Assembly: GCA_030068075.1 (NCBI GenBank)
Contig: CM057830.1
Coordinates: 23,716,247 to 23,780,246 of the forward strand
Direction of reading: 5' to 3'
From: Paguma larvata
Lineage: Eukaryota > Chordata > Mammalia > Carnivora > Viverridae
Length of the DNA: 64,000 bases
Both the position numbers and the translations under genes were made by a program. Of the stretch, positions 1 through 10,777 are shown piece by piece. Under the pieces are notes generated by a model that worked only from the letters and a program-made list of their open reading frames with translations, did not search any database and was not told the DNA's origin. Numbering within the stretch: the stretch's first letter is position 1; each line of letters opens with the position of its first letter.

Positions 1-1129
1 AGCTTAGCAAAATGACCCCAAGATTCTTCTGTTCTCATTTGAAAATCAGCCAGATTTTGGGTAGGGATGAAAGCAAAGTTTAGGATAAAAATATGCAAGC
101 TTAAAGCCATATAGAATAGCACAGCCAAAAACACATTAAAATTACTCATGGAAGAAAGAGATTTACACTAATTAAAATGCCTGGTCACTGTAGAGTGGGT
201 TAAGAAGGAAGATTGACTTAGTACCAAATGGCTTCATTTTATGGTCTTACTTTTGAAATATTTTCAGTTGAGGAAATGAAGGGAAGATAAAAAAAAACCC
301 TCATAGGGAAACAAATAAAATACCATAGACCTAAAGAGATCCATTATTACCATTATGGCAGCATTTCCAATCACATTTATGAATTTGGGCAATTTGTATC
401 ACACTTGTTGTTAAGGGACAATGGAGCAGGTGCCATTTTATGAGCCACTAATTCTTTAGTGATTCCCAAGTGGAGGATACACACACAAGGGTCAATTATT
501 ATGAGTCTAATAGAAATGCTGTGATTAGGAAAAATGCAAAGTAACATTAATCTTCTCACTGCTCTCTTGAGCAGAGTTCAGCTGTCAGTTTTAGTCCTGA
601 GGAGCTTGGAGACCAACAGCATGGCCAGAGGGTTTTGGATGTCTACATCAAGGGCAGGGCGAACTGAATATTTTTAATATAACTTTATAAAACTAGTTCA
701 TAATTTTAATGTTATAAGAATATTTAAGGAGAAAGGAGATTAAGTATGATTCCTATCATTGAAATATAGATTCTATATGTCAGTAGATTAGCCTGAAATT
801 TTAACCTTCTAATTCAAATTCATGTTTAGTTTAGACCAAAGTTCTGATTCTTCTCCTCCTTTAATTTCATGGTTTATGCAACTAAGCATGGGAAGTTTTA
901 TTCAGGTGATATGGCGTTTGTATTCTTCTTATGAAAATCAGAACAGCCATAAATCATTCTAAAAATTGAAGTAATAAATGTGAAATTGTGCCATCAGTAC
1001 ACATTTGGCATTTAATACGCTTAGGTTCTTTCTAACCTGTGTTTGTATGATATTGACATATAACCATCATTTGCTCCATATGGGTGGGGCTATGGAAATG
1101 GGAGGAAAAAGAAGGAAAGATGGAAGAGG
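1..1129. other. Unannotated AT-rich sequence
   Basis: No gene, RNA or repeat family was recognised. The stretch is AT-rich with a short A run near 290. Short open frames here lack any family resemblance and are at the length expected by chance. Confidence 0.5.
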
Positions 1130-1345
1130 ACCAGTACTTATTAATGGCTTGTTATGTGCCAGATAACAAGCTCAGTATTTTGTATGTGGTAGCTGATTTA
1201 TTTTAGGTGTTTTAATTATTTCAATTATGCCACAGGATATGACTTATTAAGCTCTCTATGGATTAGAAAGTTGAGATTCAGCTAGGTTAAATATCTTGAC
1301 CATTATTACTTTCTAACGAATAGTGGACTCAGAAATCAGAGTATG
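1130..1345 (-). repeat. MIR SINE, old, antisense
   Basis: Contains the reverse-strand MIR hallmarks: a start resembling TTATGTGCCAGATAACAAGC, then a TTGAGATTCAGCTAGGTTAA segment matching the consensus GAAACTGAGGC...GGTTAAGTAACTTG in antisense. Heavily diverged, consistent with an ancient mammalian insertion. Edges are approximate. Confidence 0.6.
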
Positions 1346-1769
1346 CCTCTTTCCCCCAACACTTTTCCACTACCCTACTTGGCCTTCTCATTTTAAGGGC
1401 TGATTCTTCGTAGTTAAGATCCTTAATGTTCTTTGGGAAAACTTGAAAGGGAAGTGCTCGTAGCTGACCTGCCAGTACACCGAGCCTTTCTCCACACTCA
1501 AGGTCATTATGTCTCACCCCAGTATTTTACTGGGAGTCTTTTTCGAGAAATCTCAAAAACATGCATACCACCTTCCAGTTATGGGGCCCAGGACAAGAAA
1601 GACTCAGCCAGCAGCTATAGGCCACAGGTAGGCCTAGGTCAAACTGCTAAGAAGGGACAAGACTGCTACTGTTTATCATCTCCAAACTGACAGTGCCTCT
1701 CGGTTTAGAACATTCTACACCCCTATTTCTTTATTCCTTGCTCCCACTTTGCTGTTTTTTTTTTTTTTT
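1346..1769. other. Unannotated sequence ending in a T run
   Basis: No recognised family. An open frame at 1433-1690 has no motif that I know. A run of 15 T occupies about 1755-1769 and could be the tail of an unrecognised antisense retroelement. Confidence 0.4.
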
Positions 1770-2290
1770 CTGTATCCAGTCTCTTCCAACTCCAAACCAT
1801 CTTCTAGGCTGCTGCCAGAGACCTTGAGGTTCATAACATGCATATCTGACCATATCACTCTCCTTTGAAAAATGCTTGAATCCCCTAGAATAATGACAAC
1901 GTTTCAACTTATTAGATTAGCGCACAAGATTGGGACCTCGTCTTCCTTCTCTGGCCTTGCCTCTCCCATTCTCTCCCTGTACCATCATATCTTTCTCTCT
2001 GTCCATTCTGAAATAATGTGACAAGCTGCTTCTTATCTGCAAGCCTTTCTTCATGCAGTTGTACGTGCCTGGAATATCCTTCCTTCTTTTTTTCTCCTGA
2101 GTAAATCCAACCTTGTCTTTCATAGTTCAGCTCCAACCTTTAGACCTCAGTGTCTGATTTTTATGTACTACTATATATTCCAATATAATAGAATGACGTT
2201 ACTGAATTACAGTAATTTGAGTATATTTCCCATTACACGGTAAGCTTGTCCAGGACATCGACTGCAGTTTCAGGTATGTTTTTTTCTGTA
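1770..2290 (+). repeat. L2 LINE fragment, 3' region
   Basis: Resembles the L2 3' part in sense order: CATATCTGACCATATCACTC (consensus: ATCTGATCATGTCACTC), then a GCCTGGAATATCCTTCC block (consensus: GCCTGGAATGCCCTTCC), then a TAAGCTTGTCCAGGACATCG block (consensus: TAAGCTCCTTGAGGGCAGGG). No reading frame is preserved. Confidence 0.65.
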
Positions 2291-2522
2291 CATAGCGTGA
2301 GAACATGGGCTCTGTATCTTGCTTCTTAACTTCAAATCTAAACTCTGCCACTTACTGACTGACTCACTTCTCCCTTCTGAGCCTCCCTTTTCTCATCTAT
2401 GAAATGGAGCATCGCCACCTTGTGTGATTACTGTTGGGATTAAGTGAGATTAACCTGTGTTGATAAAGCATAGTGTCTGCCATACGTTCAATACTCAATA
2501 AATGTTAGTAATTACTATGATG
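2291..2522 (+). repeat. MIR SINE, old
   Basis: Clear MIR order in sense: ACATGGGCTCTGTATC, then AACTCTGCCACTTACTGACT, then TTTTCTCATCTATGAAATGG, then GATTAAGTGAGATTAA, ending in CAATACTCAATAAATG. The central core is well preserved, so the assignment is firm. It sits directly after the L2 fragment. Confidence 0.85.
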
Positions 2523-2624
2523 AGAAGGACAATAACTGTTTAATGAATAATGATTCTCAAAGTATAATAATAGACGTTAAATAACCATTTGATGATATTT
2601 TTTGCAAACAAAGGATGCTCTACC

Positions 2625-4548
2625 AGTTCTTTTTGTTGTTGTTGTTACTGAAGTGTAGGTGACCTAAAATGTTATATTAGCTTCAGGTGTACAACCTCGT
2701 GATTTGACAATTCTATACATTTATTACTCAGTGTTCACCAAAATAAATGTAGTCACCATCTGTCACCATACAGTGTTATTACAAAAATTAGTTTTAAAAT
2801 GTAATTTAATTTTAAATTCCAGTATAGTTAATATAGTGTTATATTAGTTTCAAGGATACAGTTTAGTGATTCAGCAATTCCATAAATCACCCAGTGCTCA
2901 TCATGACAAATGCACACCTTAGTTGCCATTAACAATATTATTGACTATATTCCTTATGCTGTATTTTTTTAATCTCTGTAACTTAGTTATTTTATAACTG
3001 GAAGATTGCACCTCTTAGTCCCCTTCACCTATTTTGCCTATCCCCACCATTCACATCACCTCTGACTACTACCAGTTTGTTCTCTGTGTTTATGAGTTTG
3101 TTTCTGTTTGTTTGTTCATTTGCTTTTTCACATTCCACATGTAAGTGAAATCATGTGGTATTTGTCTTTCTTTGATTTATTTCACATAATATAATACCCT
3201 CTAGGTCCATTCATGTTGTTGCACATGGCAACATCTCATTCTCTGCTATGGCTAATATCCATTATATACACAAACAATGAATATACATCTTCTTTATCCA
3301 TTCATCAATCAACAGACACTTAGGTTGTTCGCATATCTTGGCTGTTGTAAATAATGATGCAGTAGACATAAACGTTCATATATCTTTTCAAATTAGTGTT
3401 TTCATTTTCTTGGAATAAATACTGGTAGAATTATTGGATCATATGGTATTTCTATTTTTAATTTTTTGAGTAAACACTGTTCTATTTTCCATAGTGGTTG
3501 CATCAATTTACATTCCCATCAGTAGGGGACGAGGCTTCCTTTTTCTCCATATCCTTGCCAGCACTTGTTATTTGTTATCCTTTTGATAATAGTCATCCTA
3601 AAAGGTGTGAAGTGATGTCTCAGTGTGGTTTTTATTTGCATTTCCCTGATGATTACTGACATTGAGCATCTTTGCATGTGTCTGTTGGCCATTTGTATGT
3701 CTTTGGAAAAAATGTCTATTATGGTCCTCTGCCCATTTTTAAATTGGATTATTTGTTGTTTTTTTTATTATTTTTTAGTGTTGAATCGTATGACCTCCTT
3801 TTATGTTTTGGATATTAGCACCTTGTCAGATCTGTCATTTCCGAATATCTTCTCCCCTTCAGTAGGTTGCCCTTTTAATTTGTTGATGGTTTCCTTCATT
3901 GTACAAAAGCTTTTTATTTTGGTTTAGTCCCAGTAGTTTATTTTGCTTTTGTTTCCCTTGCCTAAGGAGACATATTCAGAAAAATGTTGCTGAGACCAAT
4001 GTCCAAGAGATTTTTCCTGTATTTTCTTTTGGAATTTTTATGGTTTCAGGTCTCACATTTAGGTTTTTAATCTATTTTGAGTTTATGTTTGTGTATGGTG
4101 TAAGAAAGTGGTACAGTTTTGCACATAGCTGTCCAGTTTTCCCAACAACATTGATTGAGGAGATGATCTTTTCCCCATTTTATATTGTTGTCTCCTTTGT
4201 TGTGGATTGATCATATGTGTATGGATTTATATCTGAGCTCTCAAGTATTTTCCATTGATCTGTCTGTTTTTGTGCCAATTCCATAGTAGTTTGATTAGTA
4301 TAGCTTTGTAATATAGTCCGAAATATGGGTTTGTTTTTTTCTCAAGATTGCTTTGGCTATTGAGGGTCTTTTGGGGTTGTATACAAATTTTAGGATTACT
4401 TATTCTAGCTCTGTGAAAAAATAATGCAGGCATTTTGATAGGGATTGTATTGAATCTGTAGATTACTTTGGATAGTATGAATATTTTAACAATATTAATT
4501 TTTCCTAATTCCATGAACATGATTCCACTTGTTTTTGTTGTCTTTAAT
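2625..4548 (-). mobile_element. L1 LINE, 5'-truncated, antisense
   Basis: Antisense L1 3' UTR at the left (TATTAGCTTCAGGTGTACAA), followed by the C-terminal half of ORF2 reading leftwards. A minus-strand remnant at 4227-4520 shows ORF2-like stretches such as KINIVKIFILSKVIYRFN and NPKICIQPQKT. Open frames on the plus strand in this span are shadows. The element is interrupted by a second, short L1 fragment at about 2794-2934, after which the same 3' UTR order resumes (ACAATATTATTGACTATATT). Many stops; non-functional. Confidence 0.85.
2794..2934 (-). mobile_element. Short L1 3' end nested in an older L1
   Basis: A second copy of the L1 3' terminus (ATAGTTAATATAGTGTTATA, then CACCCAGTGCTCATC) interrupts the surrounding L1 within the sequence that reads CAGTGTTATTACAAAA on the left and ACAATATTATTGAC on the right. 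It is only about 140 bp long, i.e. almost completely 5'-truncated. Target duplication not clear. Confidence 0.65.
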
Positions 4549-4689
4549 TAATAAAGTTTTGAAGAATGTCCACTTTTGTCAAACCTGTTAGAGGAACTCT
4601 TAACAGGAGGTAAACTTTATGATATCTAATAGAGAAAGGAAACTAATATGTCTTCTAGTATCCTTGCTCTGTTTGGCAGATGAATTAAT
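4549..4689. other. Unannotated flank of L1
   Basis: Nothing recognised between the 5' truncation point of the L1 and the next candidate repeat. Confidence 0.4.
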
Positions 4690-5335
4690 TGAGGCCCTGT
4701 AATATCACCTGTATCATTTAGGGTTTGATAAGTGACATGGAATGAGGGAATTTATTACTGGGCAGAGCTGGTGGGGAAGTCTATGTAAAGCCATTGCTTT
4801 CATGTCTGGGGGTGAGTCTCAAGTCACAGCAGGTGAGCAGAACCAGCAGTCTGGATGTAAAGCTGGACTGGAGGTAGAGGAGCATGTGGACAAACTAGAA
4901 CCTTCATAAATAGCTGGAACCCATCTGGACAAACTGGAACTCCTGTTTATCTCCCGCTGCCTCGAAGTTTGATGATACAGATCACCTGAAAAAAGAGATA
5001 GTGCTTTTTGCCATTGAGCCACACATATGCCTAGTCCAAGACTTGGAGAAACTGAAGAGTAAGATGTGGCAGGAGCTGAAGGAGCTGAGGTCTGGTGGCT
5101 CCTGGTGCCAACAAGCTGAGTCAGCAGACAGTAATGTGTATGTGCGGCAGCATTACATGGGGCCCCATGGGGCCCTCAGAGCATAGAGGCTGCTGCTTTC
5201 CTCTCACCTTGTAAATCTCAGGTAAATTTCTCTTGTGGCCAACGCTAACCTGGTGAAGTGAATTATGGGAAACGCTGTTCCAGGTTAGATAAATTGGCAC
5301 AGTGTAAAGCTCCCACATGAAGTAACAACTCCACA
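4690..5335 (+). repeat. Candidate old interspersed repeat, family unresolved
   Basis: The stretch differs from its neighbours: higher GC, no L1 or SINE signature, and phrases that look like a mammalian LTR-type repeat (GAATTTATTACTGGGCAGAG, GGGAAACGCTGTTCCAGG). It includes a perfect self-complementary block GGGGCCCCATGGGGCCC at 5159-5175. Short open frames occur on both strands (5001-5186 and 5121-5381) with no recognisable domain. Could equally be a decayed processed pseudogene. Confidence 0.25.
5159..5175. repeat. Short GC palindrome
   Basis: GGGGCCCCATGGGGCCC is near-perfectly self-complementary around a central CATG and contains repeated GGCC/GGGCCC sites. Short perfect palindromes of this size can occur by chance, so no function is claimed. 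Confidence 0.6.
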
Positions 5336-6929
5336 AATACACAATTGTAGAGCTGGCCCCAGGACATGGTGTTATTTTCATTAGATTATTCTTCTATCTA
5401 TAATAGTATCAGTTGTAAGACTAAGAACATGTATTTTACTTTGGAAGCATTAAGTATCAAATTTTTGAAACTGGACATCAAGTCACAAATTGCTATCGAA
5501 AGCAATCTCAGACTTTCCAGTAATTTCTCATAAAATTTTATTTTGTAGTATCACATGGTCTGTGAAGTCATTTAAGCCTACTTTTCTTATTCAATATGAC
5601 ACCCATGTTGGAAAAATTTGGCTTAACACTGATCTATTCAATATTCCATTTCTTGGCAAAATGGAGAAGGTGGTTTGCAAAATTCTGAAGTTTGTGAGGA
5701 ACTTCTGAATCATTCAGTTTTGGCCAAAATCACATAAACCTATATACCCACGAAGGCTTTTGGTTTCTCCAAAATGGCCTAATTTAAGACCACAGAACCA
5801 CAAGTAGCCACATGCCGTTGTTTGATTTTGTGAAAACTTCCAGCACTCTAAACTCCAAATTTCATAGTGAGGGAAATGTTACCTGTAGGAGAATCTAAAT
5901 TTCTCTGAAGACTTTGGTTTAAGCAGCTTCATCCAACTAATTACATGTTGCTCAAAAAAACTTCATGAAAAATAGAACAGAACATTCAGCCATTCAGCCA
6001 AGAAGCATGATTTATGAAGAACCACCTCTAGGTGGCCTCAGAGCTCTGTTTCTGTTCTGACATCTTTGGGTTCTTATTTAAAGTCTCCACTCACATAGAA
6101 ACTCTAACATACCTTGTGATAATTATTAACTTTATGACTTTATGACAAGCTACATTTCCTCCCCCCTTTCAATTCCATTTTACTTTAATCATAACTTTTT
6201 AAAGTGTTCTGTTTTGAAAACATTTCTTCAGTCCTTCCCATAGCTCTTGTTTTGCCTTTCTTGTAAATGTTTTAGCTCAAAAACATGAATCAATCAAGTC
6301 TTAGAATACTCTATAGCGTATATACCATGTAAGGCGTCTTTAAAATATCCTGATATTTTAGTTGTCATTTGCTTTGAGGAGAGGAAAGTGTGCCTGGAGC
6401 CATTTTTCCCCCATGATAAAGGGCAGGTTCCAGGAGTGTGAGTCCTTCATCTCTGTGCCCGAACCTTCACTTAAAGGGTTTGGATTCTGCACACCAGGCT
6501 CTCCATGGCACAGGAAGGCTGGCTTAAAAGGTATGTTCACCTTGGCGACACAACTGGGTTTTCAGGGGCTTGACTGAGCTATCTATCAGAAACTATGCTT
6601 TAAGGATAGAAGCTGTCTTCAGAGTCCAGTTTGGGGCAGTGGCTTTTTTGAATTGGAGAGCCAGCCATAGTTCAAGAGTATCTTCGAAGTGAGGACTTTC
6701 TCTATGGAGGCCAGTGTCAGGAATGTTTATGCAAATCTCAGCTCACCTCCTCCCCTGTATCTGGTTCCCCCCCCCGCCCCCCTACTAGATCAGTTCTGCC
6801 TGCTGTTCTTGCTAAAGAATAAAGTTGCTAATTCCCTCTATGCTATTAAGTGAAACAAGGGTATTTACAGATAGTCTAACAGACCAAATGCCCCAAAGAC
6901 ATTTTCATCTAGTAAGATGTTCTTTCGTG
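5336..6929. other. Unannotated, repeat-poor stretch
   Basis: No repeat family or gene was recognised over about 1.6 kb. Open frames at 5490-5708 and 6362-6577 lack known motifs. The region holds a poly-C tract (annotated separately). Confidence 0.45.
6767..6782 (+). repeat. Poly-C tract
   Basis: Nine C, one G, six C in a row. On the minus strand this is two G runs separated by one C. It stands out in an AT-rich neighbourhood and is a likely site of length polymorphism. Confidence 0.85.
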
Positions 6930-7195
6930 TTAGAATAAAGCGGTGGTTGAGACCTTGGGGTTTAGAGTCAGGGAAGATGTAGGCTGAGTTTTAGCTATGC
7001 CACTTACTGGCTGTACAGCCCAGGGAAAAATCAGTTCATGTCTCTGAACTTGGTTACCTAAATGATACAATATAAACAATACCTGAGAGACTCACTGCAA
7101 GGATCAACTGAAAGGTCAGTGGATATAATGATAGGCATTAAGTGAGCATGCCGTAAGTGGTAGTAGCTCTTACTGTTTTTATTATCATTTATACA
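6930..7195 (+). repeat. MIR SINE, old
   Basis: Sense MIR order: GCGGTGGTTGAGACCTTGGG, then TATGCCACTTACTGGCTGTA, then CAGGGAAAAATCAGTTCATG, and a degenerate 3' end around 7140-7170. The tRNA-derived head and the central core are both visible. Confidence 0.8.
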
Positions 7196-7227
7196 GATGT
7201 AAAATTATAATGGCACTTGATAGGAAT

Positions 7228-7470
7228 GGGTTTAAAGCATGGAGTCTGGATTCATAGCTCATATTTCTTTCTGGCATCATCATTTATGAAATGTGAGACC
7301 TTGAGTAAGTTGTTTAACCCTTAACTCCCTATGCCTTTGTCTTCTTTTCTGCATAATGGGGAGAACAGCTAGTTTTTAGGGCCATAGTGAGGAATATATA
7401 TCTATATCTATACATACATATAAAATTTACGGAGTGACTAGTGCATAATAAATACACCATACATATTGTC
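7228..7470 (+). repeat. MIR SINE, old
   Basis: Starts GTTTAAAGCATGGAGTCTGG, continues TGTGAGACCTTGAGTAAGTT and TCTGCATAATGGGGAGAACA, and ends near TGCATAATAAATACACC. It lies about 30 bp after another MIR in the same orientation. A short TATATC repeat interrupts it at about 7397-7425. Confidence 0.75.
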
Positions 7471-7817
7471 TAATTATGCTTCAGAATGAGCAGTTCCCAC
7501 AAATAGGTTTAATCCATGTATTTTAAATATTTGTTAGAAAAACTTGAGGAAATAATCACTCTGATTTAGGATGATAGGCTATGAAGAATTAGCTTCTAAA
7601 GCAACAAACTGGTCAAATTTTGGGAGCAGGCAAGAAAGAGTGGCTCCCATATCTTTCATATATATCTTTTCCACCTTGCTTTTCCTTTCACTTGTACCAG
7701 AAAGTTATTATAGGGGATAAAATATTTAAGGAGGGTTTACGGCATTTTTTTTCTCCATCCCTCTCTATGGCATTTTAAATGTCTACAAATTTCAGGAAAA
7801 GGAAAAGCTGGGAGTGG
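7471..7817. other. Unannotated sequence
   Basis: Nothing recognised between the MIR pair and the MER5-like element. Confidence 0.4.
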
Positions 7818-8205
7818 CATCAGAGATCACTGAGTGTGCATCACAAATGTGAGAACTTGTTTTAAAATGCAAAGCAGGGGCTCCTGGGTGGCTCAGTTGG
7901 TTGAGCATCCAACTTCAGCTCAGGTCAAGACCTCACAGCTCATGAAGTTCAAGCCCCGCATTGGGCTCAGTGCTGTGAGTACTGAGCCTGCTTGAGATCC
8001 TCTGTCCCTCCCTCTCTCTCTGCCCCTCCTCGACACTCACTCTCTCCCTCTCTCAAAAATAAATAAACATTAAAAAATAAAAATGCAAAGCATCCATCTT
8101 CCTCACAAAGAGTTTAACTAAGTAAATCAAGGTCGTGCCCAGGAACTGGCATTTTCACTAGTTCTCCCGGTGATTCTAACACCCCACTTTGAAAATCATG
8201 GGAGT
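7818..8205 (+). mobile_element. MER5-like hAT transposon fragment split by a SINE
   Basis: Left part reads GTGTGCATCACAAATGTGAG then ACTTGTTTTAAAATGC; right part reads GAACTGGCATTTTCACTAGT, GGTGATTCTAACACC and CACTTTGAAAATC. This is the order of the non-autonomous Charlie-type element MER5A. A feline SINE sits in the middle with a 13-bp target duplication, so the transposon is the older of the two. Confidence 0.6.
7877..8079 (+). mobile_element. Feline CAN-SINE, complete
   Basis: Begins GGGGCTCCTGGGTGGCTCAG, has the pol III B-box-like GTTCAAGCCCC, the CT-rich body and the AAATAAATAAACATTAAAA tail. A perfect 13-bp target duplication (AAAATGCAAAGCA) flanks it at 7864-7876 and 8080-8092, fixing both edges. 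Confidence 0.95.
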
Positions 8206-8412
8206 AAGAGCCCTAAAAGGGGTAAAATTCCATTTCTAGAAAATCTGTCTCTAAACCCCAAGATTTCAATCACCATATTATTTTGGTCTTAAAGGGTGTG
8301 GTCAACTATTGATGTACAAATGTATGTGCAAGAATGTTTGTGGTTAAGAGTGAAAGTTTAGCAGCAGTGTAAATGTGCAAAAGGAAAGGATTCATTAAAT
8401 AAATGATGTCCA

Positions 8413-8604
8413 GGGCACCTGGAGGGCTCAGATTGATTTAGTGTCCAACTTTGGCTCAGGTCATGATCTCACGATTCATGAGTTTGAGCCCTGTGTCAGA
8501 GTCTATGCTGTCAGCGCAGAACCCTCTTTGGATCTTCTGTCTCCCTCTCTCTCTGCCCCTTCGCTGCTCTCTCTGTCTCAGAAATAAACAAACATTAAAA
8601 AAAA
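8413..8604 (+). mobile_element. Feline CAN-SINE
   Basis: GGGCACCTGGAGGGCTCAGA head, GGTCATGATCTCACGATTCA, GTTTGAGCCC B box, tail GAAATAAACAAACATTAAAA. Near-perfect target duplication: ATAAATGATGTC on the left against ATAAATCATGTC on the right. Confidence 0.93.
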
Positions 8605-8786
8605 TAAATCATGTCAGTTCTATCTATATGATAGAATGCTATGTAGCCATTACAATTAAGACAAGTTTTTACAAGTTCGTAATTTTCTGGTGAGTGAAAA
8701 GATAGTGAAGATATGTACAGTAGTGTGAATCCATTTTTATCAAAAATATTATGTTCATGGAGGCTATTTGCTAAAATGCTACTGTT

Positions 8787-9003
8787 TTTTTAATTTGTTT
8801 TTTAATATTTATTTATTTTTGAGAGAGAGAGAGAGGACAAAGTGTGAGTGGGGGATGGGCAGATAGGAAGACACATAATCCAAAGCAGACTCCAGGCTCT
8901 GAGCTGTCTGCACAGAGCCCTACAAGGGGCTTGAATCCACAAACCATGAGATCATGACCTGAGCCAAAGTCGGATGCTTAACTGATTGAGTCACCCAGGC
9001 ACT
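8787..9003 (-). mobile_element. Feline CAN-SINE, antisense
   Basis: T-rich left end with TTTAATATTTATTTATTTTT, purine body, GAGATCATGACCTGAGCC, and terminal GAGTCACCCAGGCACTG. No convincing target duplication, so edges are approximate. Confidence 0.9.
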
Positions 9004-9039
9004 GCAGTATTCTTAACTAGATAGTAGGTTATAGATAAT

Positions 9040-9245
9040 CTTAAAAAATTTTTAACATTTATTCATTTTTGAGAGAGAGCGTGAATGAGGGAGAGACAGA
9101 CAGAGAGGGAGACACAGAGTCTGAAGCAGACTTCAGGCTCTGAGCTGTCAGCACAGAGCTTGATGCAGGGCTCGAACCCAAGAACTGTGAGATCATGACC
9201 TAAGCCAAAGTCAGATGCTTAACCGAGTGAGCCATGCAGGCGCCC
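9040..9245 (-). mobile_element. Feline CAN-SINE, antisense, complete
   Basis: TTTAACATTTATTCATTTTT left end, GAGATCATGACCTAAGCC and GAGCCATGCAGGCGCCC right end. An exact 18-bp duplication (TAGTAGGTTATAGATAAT) flanks it at 9022-9039 and 9246-9263. It is only about 36 bp from the preceding antisense SINE. Confidence 0.97.
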
Positions 9246-9349
9246 TAGTAGGTTATAGATAATTGTACAATTTTCTTTGTGCTTTCCAAGGTTAGGAACT
9301 TTGTAAATGTGATATTTTAAGAATTAAAAAAGTCAATATGTATGTTCTG

Positions 9350-9847
9350 CAGTGCTTAAACACATTTGGCAAGAAAACTGTGGTAGGCCCCCCAAAGGTA
9401 CCCACACTGTCATCCCCAGAAACTGAATATGTTATCCTAAATGGCAAACGGGACTCTGGATATGTGATTAAAGGTTTGTTTGAGACTCAGTATGGAAAGA
9501 TTATTGTGGATCCTCCAGTAGACCCCGTCTAATCTCTGCTTAAAAGCAGAGAACCTTCCTGTGAGAGAAATGTGGTGTGAGAACTCACCTGCCTTTGCTG
9601 ACTCTGAAGGTGGAATAATGAACCATAAGACAAAAATGCTGATGGTTCCTAAAGTTGGAAAAGACAAGGGAACATATTTGCCCTTAGAGTCTCCAGAGAG
9701 GAGTTCACTTGCTGCCTACACCTCTGCCTTAGCCCAGTGAGGTCTGCGTTGAACTTCTAAACTGAGCTGAAAGATCACAAGTTTGTGTTGTTTTAAGCCG
9801 CTAAGTTTATAGTAATTTGTCACAGTAGCAACATAAAACTAACACAG
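9350..9847 (+). repeat. Old LTR-like mammalian repeat (MaLR/ERVL type), family unresolved
   Basis: Contains CATCCCCAGAAACTGAATAT, TTATCCTAAATGGCAAACGG, TATGTGATTAAAGG, then TTGTGTTGTTTTAAGCCGCT and GTAGCAACATAAAACTAACA. This order is familiar from an abundant mammalian interspersed repeat whose end resembles MaLR-type LTRs (KTTTTAAGCCACTAAGTTT...). The open frame 9338-9532 falls inside it and is not considered a gene. Confidence 0.55.
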
Positions 9848-9962
9848 AATTAAAGCTAAATATTAACCAGTGTTTAAGCTTTTTGCTAATGTGTAGACCC
9901 CTGTCCTAATCAACAACCAAGTTGCTTTCCTTATCTACAATTTCATTAAAATAATAAACGTT

Positions 9963-10145
9963 GGGGTGCCTGGGTGGCTCAGTCGATTAAGCTCATGTCA
10001 TGATCTAACAGTTCGTGAATTTGAGCCCCACGTTGGGCTCTGCACGGACAGCTTGGAGCCTGGAGCCTGCTTTAGATTCTGTGTCTCCCTTTCTGTCTCT
10101 CCTCTGCTCATGCTCCTTCTCTCTCTCAAAATACATATTTTTTAA
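9963..10145 (+). mobile_element. Feline CAN-SINE with an internal deletion
   Basis: GGGGTGCCTGGGTGGCTCAG head and GGGCTCTGCACGGACAGCTT body. Roughly 20 bp between the A-box region and CATGTCATGATCT are missing compared with neighbouring copies. Tail AAAATACATATTTTTTAAAA. Flanks AAAATAATAAACGTT and AAAAATGACAAACATT look like a decayed target duplication. Confidence 0.9.
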
Positions 10146-10174
10146 AAATGACAAACATTAATAGTGGAAAAAAC

Positions 10175-10290
10175 TTCTGCAGTCATCTAATTCAAGACTT
10201 CTATTTTATACATGAAGAAGTCAGGACCCACAGAGGTGTGTGACATAGCTATTGAAAATTAAAATCCCTTAAGTTCCAAGTCTTGAAAGT
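10175..10290 (-). repeat. MIR fragment, antisense
   Basis: ATTTTATACATGAAGAAGTC AGGACCCACAGAGGTG resembles the antisense MIR core (ATTTTACAGATGAGGAAACTGAGGC...). Short and diverged. Confidence 0.5.
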
Positions 10291-10504
10291 TTTGACTCAC
10301 TCTCATTTATACAATGAGAAATTTTATTATCTCACATAACAAGAAACATGGTGGTCTTCTTCACAGGTTATCAGAACTCTGGCTGTTGGCAATTTTCTTG
10401 CCTCTGGCTATTGCAGAGATGAATGCCCCATCACCAGGCCGCACATCACATGTGAAGAATGGGACCGTGTGAAATAGTTTGTGTTAGATGCTTCTGCTAC
10501 ATGT
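10291..10504. other. Unannotated sequence
   Basis: Nothing recognised between two MIR pieces. Confidence 0.35.
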
Positions 10505-10777
10505 GTCGCGATTCTGAGCCTGAAATCTAGAACAGGATTGACTGGGTTCTAATAATAATGCTGCCGCTTAATAGCTGTGTAACCTTCCTTGTGTAACCCA
10601 TGTAACCTCTTTGTGTCTCGTTTTCCTACACTGCAAAATGGAAAGAGTACATTTTTCCTGCTTCATTGAATTTTTGGAGGATCAAATGAGTTACTGTAGA
10701 GAGCTTAGAACATTATTTGGCACTTGGTTAATATAGTAGCTACCAATTTATTCAAGCCTCCTTATATCCACATCCTT
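10505..10777 (+). repeat. MIR SINE, old
   Basis: Sense MIR order: AACAGGATTGACTGGGTTCT, CGCTTAATAGCTGTGTAACC, GTGTCTCGTTTTCCTACACT, GATCAAATGAGTTACTGTAG, GAGCTTAGAACATTATTTGG. Its right end is interrupted or bordered by the next SINE. Confidence 0.75.

Noticed and set aside
3625..4210. Hydrophobic plus-strand frames as membrane proteins
   Set aside because: Both are the reverse strand of L1 ORF2, where A-rich sense sequence becomes T-rich and reads as Phe/Leu-rich.
7877..8079. SINE heads as functional tRNA genes
   Set aside because: The A and B boxes are tRNA-derived but the cloverleaf is degenerate and a SINE body and tail follow. The same holds for every SINE in the window.
9338..9532. 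A 64-residue frame as an exon
   Set aside because: It lies in an old interspersed LTR-like repeat with many copies in mammalian genomes.
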